A stretch of DNA of 64,000 nucleotides, from NCBI GenBank assembly GCA_033964015.1, contig CM066916.1, positions 11,076,501-11,140,500 of the forward strand, given 5' to 3'. A program made the position numbers and the translations under genes. The notes beneath the pieces are model-generated. The model was given only the letters and a program-made list of their open reading frames with translations. It ran no database searches and was not told the origin of the DNA. Below, piece after piece: positions 55,541-64,000 of the stretch. Within the stretch, counting starts at the first letter, position 1. Every line of letters starts with the position of its first letter. This stretch comes from Scolanthus callimorphus. Taxonomy: Eukaryota; Cnidaria; Anthozoa; Actiniaria; Edwardsiidae.

Positions 55541-55842
55541 TTATGAAGTACGGTTCATGATACATGGTTTCACGAACAACTTTAATTGAAATGGGTATAA
55601 TAATGGGTATAATACACCTGTTTTTCCGAAAAGGTTGCACCGTCACAACTGTCGTTGTAGCCCGCGGTGCGTCATAGGACAAACTACGAACGAAACTCGC
55701 GTTAATCCAGTACAAAATTTCTTACGAGCGATGTATTTTAGAGTCATTTGACAAAAACAGGGTGATAATTATGACTATTTATTCTAAAAACCAGTATCCA
55801 TGATTCTCAGACACTTTGTGACGATGCAACCTTTTCTGAAAT

Positions 55843-56085
55843 GGGCAATTCCAGAAAATAAAGGTACCCTCCCCACGGGCGGCACTAGTTTTTGACCCCC
55901 CCATGCATCCAGAATTTCCAAAATGGTTTACCCCCCCATGCATATAGAATTCCGGGCAGGTTAAAGAAATCCAGCTTCGAAAACCCCCCCTTGCAATCAG
56001 AATTCCGAGCTCTTAAACCCCCCATCCCATCGGAATTTCCAAATGCCGCCCGTGTGGGGGGTACCTTTATTTTCTGGAATTGCCC
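55843..56085. mobile_element. TIR element with ~42-bp near-perfect ends and C-rich core
   Basis: GGGCAATTCCAGAAAATAAA at the left, TTTATTTTCTGGAATTGCCC at the right, continuing through GGTACCCTCCCCACGGGCGG. The core repeats CAGAATTTCC/CCCCCCATGCAT phrases. About 243 bp. Confidence 0.85.
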
Positions 56086-57315
56086 AATAGGTGTATACGG
56101 AGAATTGCTGAAAGTTTCGCGCTGAGAAGAACTAAAGAAACGTTGAATTGATATGTTGAACTGGTTTGTCCTCCGCCTTCAACCGGGGAAAAACAAGGCA
56201 CAAAATTCCTCAACTTGTCTCGCAACATTATTGCGTTACAAAAGTTGGATCGACGTTGCGCGTTTTTCATCTTATGCCCCAACTTGTCGCGCAACAAAAA
56301 CATTTGTATCAAATTTGCTGCGCGAGGAGAGCGCGGGTATACTTTGAGCCACAAATTCTGGTTTTGTCGCGCAACATTTTGCCAGCAATTCAAGTTGATT
56401 TGTCAGTAGAAATGAGGTGCTAAGGGGCAAAATCCGCCTTGGGCTCGCACAGTGTGATTATCAAAACAAAATGTTGAGGGATTTTGTGTCTCGAATTTCC
56501 CCGTGGAACATGAGCACACTTTTTTGTGATTCAAACATAGCTGAGTTTAAGCTTGATGTCAAGTTTTTGCTGCCACTTCTTTGATAAACATCTGAAAAAA
56601 TCTACAGAAATTAGAATTGCACTTTTCCAGGAAAAGTTGCAGGTTTATAGTTCTGTTTCGCACTCCTTTACTGGGTAAGAGCAAATTACGCAGTACTTGT
56701 TTTGGGAAGATGTGTGGATGTTTACCAGAGGTTTGGTGGGTTCATCAGTGCCTTGTTTGCATTAACTGAGTAAGCTTCCTCTATTGTTTTCCCGAGGCAA
56801 TGCCGCGTATGCATTGACAAGTTAAAGGGAGGCTGTCACGCAACTGCTCTGCGCATCTCAAAACAAAGAAGTATCGTCCCGTAACGATAGCCAGTAAAGG
56901 CTGAAAACCACGAAAACAATCCGTTTCAATCTCACTATTTCTCGATCCATCCGACCAAATGTTTACGTTTTACATATTCTTCAATAGTTTTTTGATAGGA
57001 TGGTCTGAGTAGTTTTGCGCAGTGATCGTTCCTGGAGCATGCGAGTATCGTGACAGCCTCCCTTTAATGTACTACCACAAGCACACCCCCAACAGCACAG
57101 CACAGCACAATCTTGGTAACAATCACTAGAGCTATTCTTTTGACTTAACTTACATGTTCAACTTGTTTGGCCTATGTAGACTTTAACCTTTTGAAGTGCC
57201 GCTAGCACTTACCTGAAATTCCATCAAATTCGGCACACAAGTGCTAGACGTCAATATCTTTAGCACTATTCCATTTATTTTGCCAGAGGTTGAAAGCAAA
57301 ATAGCGTATTTTCAC
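56086..57315. other. Unassigned region
   Basis: Repeated TTGTCGCGCAACA/TGTCTCGCAACATT motifs at 56210-56380; otherwise no gene recognised. Confidence 0.45.
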
Positions 57316-57880
57316 CACAAACTTCGATCCCAATGAGATGAACGAGATCCTCAAATTCATATCCTCAAGTTACACCGCGCGCGTGACACGTGCTCTCAGC
57401 CCAGCACAGGGAGACCGAACTGCTGATCCCTTTTAAATGCGCCTTTTTTTCCACGATTTTGTAGGGCAGTTCTCCAAAAATGTATTAGTTCTCCGGTTCT
57501 AGTCGTCGCATTTTGTACCAGTTTTAGCATTATCTTCGTATATGCAATTAAAAAGACTTGCATGAGCAGGCGTTCGGATTAGCCATTGCAAATGACGTGA
57601 ACTTCAATCCAACAGAAATCGAGCAAAATTGATTTTTTTAAACTGCATTTACGAAGTCTATAGAAAATAATGCTAAAACTGGTACAAAATGCGACGACTA
57701 GAACCCGAGAACTAAGACATTTTTTGGAGAACGGCCCTAAAAAATCGGGGAAAAGGACGCATTTAAGATCAGCAGTTCGGTCTCCCTGTGCTGGGCTGGG
57801 AGCACGTGTCACACGCGCGGTGTATCTTGAGGGTGTATGAATTTGAGGATCTCGTTCATCACATTAGGGTCGAAGTTTGT
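57316..57880. mobile_element. ~565-bp foldback with ~250-bp arms
   Basis: ACAAACTTCGATCCCAATGA at the left faces TCACATTAGGGTCGAAGTTT at the right; AGCCCAGCACAGGGAGACCG faces CGGTCTCCCTGTGCTGGGCT; TCGTCGCATTTTGTACCAGT faces ACTGGTACAAAATGCGACGA. Loop about 60-80 bp. Confidence 0.85.
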
Positions 57881-58185
57881 AATTTAAGTGTAATGTATTC
57901 CAACGTTATTCTACATGTAAGTAACGTTTATTGTTTGAAAATAAAAGTGAACATGTTATATATGGGTAATTTATTCCAACTTTAGAATACATGTAAGTAC
58001 CTTTTTGGGAATTAAAAAAAAAGTCCCACAAGGACTCCTTCGGCACCAGTTGTTGATACCCCATGTTGATGTCAAGGCCAGGTAGTGTCGCAGCCATTGT
58101 ATTGTCTAGCCTCCCTATGTGTAACCTCTATTCACCTCTCACTAGCACTTCTCCAGATCTCACTGGCTGTAAACTTTAGGGCTCA

Positions 58186-58354
58186 GGTTGAGGTTGAGTG
58201 TGAGGAGGCAGCTGGAACTTAACATCCTCGGAAACCCAGAGTCCTTTTCTGTCTAATGTTTTACTAAAGTTTTGTGAGTGAAACATTAGACAGAAAAAAA
58301 CCATGGGTTTCTGAGGATGTTAAGTTCCAGCTGCCTCCTCACACTCAACCTTAA
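58186..58354. mobile_element. Hairpin MITE, ~70-bp arms
   Basis: AGGTTGAGTGTGAGGAGGCA faces TGCCTCCTCACACTCAACCT; CTGGAACTTAACATCCTC faces GAGGATGTTAAGTTCCAG; TTTCTGTCTAATGTTT faces AAACATTAGACAGAAA. Confidence 0.85.
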
Positions 58355-58446
58355 CAAAAGATGAAGTGTAAAGAAGGCAGCAAGAACTAAACCTCTTAGT
58401 TTAGATGCCAATATTTTTCATCGAATTTTTTTTCGCCAGAAATGTA

Positions 58447-58518
58447 ATAGGCTCAGTTTCCAGCTGTAGTGAGTTTCATTTGTAAGGAAACTCACCACTG
58501 CTGGAAACGGAGCCTAGA
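58447..58518. repeat. Small hairpin, ~72 bp
   Basis: TAGGCTCAGTTTCCAGC faces GCTGGAAACGGAGCCTA, with GTGAGTTTC / GAAACTCAC inside. Confidence 0.75.
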
Positions 58519-58519
58519 A

Positions 58520-61500
58520 ATGTAATTCTTTCTTTTTTCTCCCCAATCAACAAAACAAAAAGATTGACACCTAAACTAAAAGCCAGCTTTGCATGATTCA
58601 CCCCAACCAAGTCTTGCACCCCCATGAGTTGATGGCACTGTGCTAGATGGGTACAAACATGTGCAGTATGGTGTCAGTCTCCTCTAACCCTTGAGATCAC
58701 GCTAAAGGTACTGGGACAAGGGGGGATTTGATTCTCACATTAGTAACTGCCTTGAGCACCACAAAATTTCAATCTCCCCTAGGCTCTTTCCGCTGGAAAT
58801 GGTATTCCAAAACACTTTTTCATCAATTCTTTTTCCATGGGGGTTCTTTTGAGGGTATTATAATGCTTAAAAGGGGATACAAGTTTTTTTTTAATTACAC
58901 CTTATTATTCCTCACAAACCCAAGGCACTTTCTAATGTTATTTTATTTTTGCCAAATCCTGAGGGAGGGGGGGAGGGTATGCCAGATACTAAATGAGGCC
59001 ACACATCCCAGGCCCTCTTGCCCATTAAACGCACCTTTTGACATTTTTTTTAATGCAAGAGGCGACCTAACCTGTTCAACAGAGAAGGCTTGGGTGGCTC
59101 AACTGTAAAATATACTCCTACAAACCTTTTGCCAAATATTTTAATGTTTTTCTCACTTTTGTGAAGCAGACATATTATTGTTATTAATACACTTAGAAGA
59201 ACCTGCTTGATCGATAAACTGTTACTGTTTTTAAAGTTTATATGGTGTTTTCAATACCTAGTCAATACCTAGTCACAAAAAGAGAAAAGGTAAAAAGCTT
59301 TGACCGAACACTATTGTGTGCATAATTTGAGTAGCATTTTGAATTTTTTTGTTCATAGAGGTATAGAGACAGGAGAAGTTCTATGGAGTTATTATGCAGG
59401 AACAAATTAAGACATTTAACCTTGTTAAAAAATTATTTTCTCATCCATAAGTATAATCACAGCCAAGTAAAAACCAACGTTATCTGTTTACATTCCCAAG
59501 ACTATATGTACGCCTTCTACAACAGTTGTGGTCGGTCTGGTTGTCTGGTTTGGAGGTTTTCACACGTTTTTTTTTTCTTGTCTTCTTCTGGGGGAGCGTG
59601 CATTTTGTTATGGAATCATTCACAAGCATGTCTTACTAAGAAAGGCAGCCAATCAGATTCTACTGTAATTATATAATGGATGGGAAAATGTGGCAAATTC
59701 AGATGTCTCCTATCGCTGTGAGGTATGATCGAGAGGCAAAGGGGTGGCTGAAATAGGCCAGCTGAACAGTCATGTGCTTGTTATTTCGCTACGAGCCTAT
59801 GAATAAACCAAGGGTAAATCAACCGACCATGACTGGAGGGCAAAGAAACTTTTTAGTTCAAAGTTAATGGACAAAGTTCTTTATGAGCAGGTAAATAGAC
59901 GACAGATCAGATATGTTTCAATTTTTTGCTTTCCAGTACAACCACATGCCTATTCAGGTTATGGTTTATTCATTATTCTTAGCTGGTGCTGGCAATTTAC
60001 AGGGAATTTATGAGGGCTATTCACTGGTGGTCCTGATCTTGGATTTTAAACTTTGGTCTTGCTGTCTTGGAGAATCTCTCAATATTTACCACTTTGAAAG
60101 TGACACCCGTTTATAAGTGAAGCCACAAATAATATTATTTAGTTATTACAATTTATGGGATTCGAGAAAATCCATTTTTCCCGCATGTCTTAGTCATCCC
60201 CCGTGTCATAAATAAAGAATATCTATCTATCCCTCTTGGGTTTTCAATTTAAAAAAATTTGAAAAACGGAAAATGCAACCCATCCCCTTGAAAAGGCATA
60301 TCCACCATTTTTAGTCCACTACATGCCCATGGGTCAATGGATATCCTCAACAAATTAATAAAGGTTTATAGCTTATATGGTTGAACAAAAGGGTTTATAA
60401 TGTTTGTCATCTCTTTAACACAAGATTGTATGATTCCAGAAAAATCCATATCCTCCCCATGTAAGGGATTGGAAATTCCACAGCGATTGGGGGCTCAATT
60501 TTCCTTTTATTTCCCATACAATCCCTGCAGTGGGGGTTATACATCTAACTCTAACTGGGAGGGTGTGGATAATTTCTGGTATCCCACATTTTGGTGAAAT
60601 TTCGGTTCACAAGTCCGATTGTACTGTGAAATGCTCTGATTATTTTCTGAATAAAGTCAATGAATTTGTTCTTGGAAATTTTTACAATAATCAAGCTACA
60701 TGTATCATTGAGGTGATTTAAGATTTATTTACAATTTATATTTAGTAAAACCAATTCCTTTGTTATTTTAGAGCAAATTTCAGATGACTATCATAAGTAA
60801 TTTGCAATTACTTTGCAATCACTCTACAGGTTTTATTCAGAATTGGTGTAATCACTTTGCAATTGGTTTCACTATGGTCATATGAAATCCACTCTATATT
60901 GATTACAAAAGTTAGTTTGATAAATTGATTAATAAAAATGGCATTATTTCATTTGTTAAACTTAAGTTTAGATTTTTATCTTGGTCTGCTTAGCACAATT
61001 GTGAGCTCACTGCATATAGTGATTTCCAATTCAATAACTTTTTGTTCTGAAATTTTTCTCACCCAAACCAACCCGGAATTCTTGGGTTAGATTAACGAAT
61101 AATGAAGGCAACGCCCCACCCAACCTCCATGATATGCCACCTGATTTAGTATCGCTACCAGGCATAAGACCTAGCGCTAATAAAAAAAGAAAAATATATA
61201 AATTCACTTAGTTGGGCCTAGTAAAGGGTACCATACTGCATATGTTTGTACCCACCAAGTACAATACCAACACTCATGACATTACCAGCCATGACTAGGG
61301 CGAATCAAGGAAGCTTTACGTCAGCCCTAATGTTTACAGCCTGTGAAAACTGGACAAGTGTGGAGTAACAGATGACTAGAGGCCACACAGGGAAACTACA
61401 CAGAGCACAATGACCAGGACACTAACCTGACCTTAACCATGAGGCATCGTCAAACTGGTGCTTCCAGAGCCTTGTTGGGACTTTTGGTGGTTCTTTTGCA

Positions 61501-61561
61501 GCCCCTATGGATCTTTACATACAATGTTGCATGAGTAATTATAAATAATTAGATATCTGAC
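58520..61561. other. Unassigned AT-rich region
   Basis: Contains the MITE at 60769. The open frames at 58728-59108 and 59383-59676 are low-complexity and have no recognised domain or splice context. No gene assigned. Confidence 0.5.
60769..60896. mobile_element. Short MITE, same family, copy 4
   Basis: Left end TAGAGCAAATTTCAGATGAC, right end GGTCATATGAAATCCACTCTA-like, TA at both ends, ATTTGCAATTACTTTGCAAT inside. Confidence 0.7.
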
Positions 61562-62947
61562 TACACTACTGGCAAAAAGAAACGAGACAGAATTTCGCCG
61601 AATTTCGGCTAAATTTGCCGAAGTTTGGCGAAAATTGCCGAAAATTCGCAGCAGCCGAAATATCGGCGAAATTTCGGATGGCCTATTGTCCTGAAGAAAC
61701 GATATTTCGGAGCGCTCGTCAAGGTTATGAAGCGAATTATCGCTTGCCGAATTTTCGTTCACCGAATTTTCGTTTTGAAAGGTACTTCACGAGCCGTAAG
61801 AGAGGTGTAGAAAATGTACAGCGCTATGATGGCACTTTGTTTTCTCCAGCGCGCGATGTAAAGCTAATTAGCAATCACAACGTCCTCGCGATGTTAGGCC
61901 GCTAAATACAACACATGCCTTTTTACTGTCTTGTGTTTCTACTTTTATTGAAGATTATAATTACACAGTTATTTGTCTTGAAAAGTTTGGAAAAAACTTT
62001 GCTTTTCTAAACGACCGCGCGCAAACCGCTTAATTAATTAAAGCTTGGGAAAAACATCGGCTAGACGACGCTCAACTTCTCTGCAATTTAAAATTAGTTT
62101 GCTACAGTAATCGAGAAGAATTCACTCGTGAATTTTTATAGGTTTTGTAAGCTTGATATAAATTACTTGTAGTCGTTATAAACAAAAGGTTCCCTAGGAA
62201 GGAAAGAGCGACAAAAGAAGAACACAAAAGAAAGTGAGAAATTTTTGCATTCTGAATTAGTAATTAGCGTGACTTTCACTTGTTCGATCGACAAATGCAA
62301 CCATGTTCAACACGGAGCGGGTCAAACTACTAAGTTATGATTGTTTTAAAATTGCTAATTCCTGCAAGGGAAATCCAAAGTAGCATTTGCAAAGATAATA
62401 TCAAAGAATCAGAAGGAAGATTTTAAAACTCAAGTCAACCCTACCTTTTCCCGGCGTTGCGGAGATGAGTGCGTGACCTCGTGTTCAGGTGAGTTTGTTT
62501 ACTTTTTCTCCCAAGCCGTTTAAAACATTTCCGCGGTATAAAGACCAAGTTCTCTCTTCTAAAAATGTCAGCTCTCCATTTGTGTTCTCTGTAGTGTTTT
62601 TCTTTTTGCCCACAGTCAAGAGAAAGTTTTGATTGTGAGCTGCATTACCATGTCTTGACATTGTCACGAAAGTGCGTAGATCATTTATTCATTTACCAAA
62701 GTGCGTAGTGGCGTCGCGTGGTCAACATCGACTTTGAAAATTTATTTAAAGAGCTTTGTAAAACGTACATTTATTCTCCAAAGTCTTCGTCCGAAAATTC
62801 GGGAAGCGAATTTTCGCCAAGCGAAAATTCGCTGTTAATCGAGTAAAAGGTCTACCGAATTTTCGCCGAATTTTCGCGCGAAAATTCGTCTAAACAATGT
62901 CCGAAATTCGGCGAAATTCTGTCTCGTTTCTTTTTGCCAGTAGTGTA
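61562..62947. mobile_element. 1.4-kb TA-flanked TIR element with perfect 47-bp ends
   Basis: TACACTACTGGCAAAAAGAA at the left, TTCTTTTTGCCAGTAGTGTA at the right; the inverted identity runs 47 bp to AATTTCGCCGAATTTCGG. Next to both ends are clustered CCGAATTTTCG/CGAAATTCGG motifs (61600-61680, 62800-62905). No transposase frame seen. The perfect ends suggest recent mobility. Confidence 0.9.
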
Positions 62948-64000
62948 TTGCCAACCTTAAAAGGGCCTTATGCAGGATGTTTAAAGAAATTCTTATGCAA
63001 GTATAGTATAGTTAAAACATGATACAGTTTTCATGATAGCTGTGAAATATTCAAAAATAATTACCTAACACTTTAAATTGCACGATGAATGACAGAATGG
63101 CTGCAGTAGGTGAAACGGCAAGGACCTTATTGGGTTAGATGGTCCTGATTGACTGGTAGAACAGAAAACCCCAAATCAAAACATGTTTTGAAAATTCTGA
63201 GTTTCTTCACCTGCATAAGAACCCTTTTATGATTGGTAGTAAAAATAGCATGCTATAGGCCACTTGCACTAACTAGGTCATGTGACTCAAACTACCTCTT
63301 AAGCAGATGTTTTGTCAAAATCAATTCCAGAAGTTTCAGCATAAAATCTCTAATCTGGAGCAAATGGCAGCGAGTTGAATTTTCAAGATTTAATGCAGAA
63401 TGTATGGATTTGGGTCACATAACCCAGTTAGTGCAAGTGGCCTATTACTATGTCTATGACGACCCGTATAATGGTTCTAAAACCCAACAACCTTCAAGGC
63501 AGGGCACACAAATGCAAAACGTAATAGCCAAGTTTCAAATTCTCTGATCTACCACTGAATAGGCATTTAACGGTGCATACATGTATAGAGTGCATGTGGG
63601 AGCCTCAGTTTGAAGCAAAAAAAGTTACGAACACCAACAACTCCAAAACGTTTCCTCAAGTTTGTCGATTGTCTCTGAATTTAAGCTTCATAAGTTTCTT
63701 GTCAGTATTCACAACTTTTTTTACTTCAAATTGAGGCTCCCACTGTATTTATGCGCTGTTGCGCAAGCAGAGAATTCGAAACTGGACTATGCACCAATGA
63801 AATGCTTTGGTCAGAAAATGTTTATGATATTAAGATTTTGAGGGTAACTTCAGTTTTTGTGTACTTTTTTCTCTAAAAAATAATCAATACCGGTAACCCC
63901 AAAAGAAAATAACATTTTTACCACCTGAAAAAAAGAGGGATTGCCATGCCCACATTGCACCCTCCACTTTGACTGCCCATTCTCTCTATGCTGCAAACTG
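62948..64000. other. Right end of window
   Basis: Only the MITE at 63525-63789 is recognised; an open frame at 63233-63547 runs into it and is not supported. Confidence 0.5.
63525..63789. mobile_element. TA-flanked MITE, copy 2 of the 39494 family
   Basis: TAGCCAAGTTTCAAATTCTC at the left, AGAGAATTCGAAACTGGACTA-like right end, inner CTACCACTGAATAGGCAT and GAGGCTCCCACTGTATTTAT. Confidence 0.85.

Overview
This is animal nuclear DNA, most likely from an anthozoan cnidarian (sea anemone or coral). That guess rests on an intron-rich gene with very human-like sequence and GT-AG splicing, long introns full of small inverted-repeat transposons and tRNA-derived SINEs, and a fragment of a gene family I know mainly as multi-copy in cnidarians and molluscs. 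No marker in the window fixes the species.

The left 47 kb is one gene on the + strand: SNRNP200 (yeast Brr2), the U5 snRNP DExH helicase that unwinds U4/U6 during spliceosome activation. I placed 45 consecutive coding exons from 2688 to the stop at 46730-46732. They encode about 2,120 residues. Only about the first 15 residues, normally on a separate first exon, are missing, probably upstream of the window. Every junction is GT-AG and phases agree throughout. Three single-base shortfalls in homopolymers (exons 2, 3 and 8) break the frame; they look like sequence errors.

The introns hold most of the unusual structure. Intron 28 starts with an 875-bp minisatellite whose unit contains the end of exon 28 plus its 5' splice site, so about 16 copies of one exon-intron junction lie in a row, followed by a second, frame-broken copy of the exon tail. 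The 3' end of exon 6 and its donor are also duplicated in tandem. Intron 12 contains a 2.8-kb foldback element with a decayed gene fragment in its loop. Intron 17 (6.1 kb) contains a nested three-exon gene on the opposite strand (305 residues, serine-rich, no family recognised), itself interrupted by a 1.1-kb TAA-flanked element. Many other introns carry TIR elements flanked by TA or by TTA/TAA, and SINEs.

From 46.7 to 64 kb the DNA is mostly repeats and unassigned sequence. The one clear gene is an intronless 224-residue two-pass membrane protein (51635-52309, +) resembling the beta subunits of BK calcium-activated potassium channels. The window ends in a TIR-element-rich stretch (57.3-63.8 kb) with no recognised gene.
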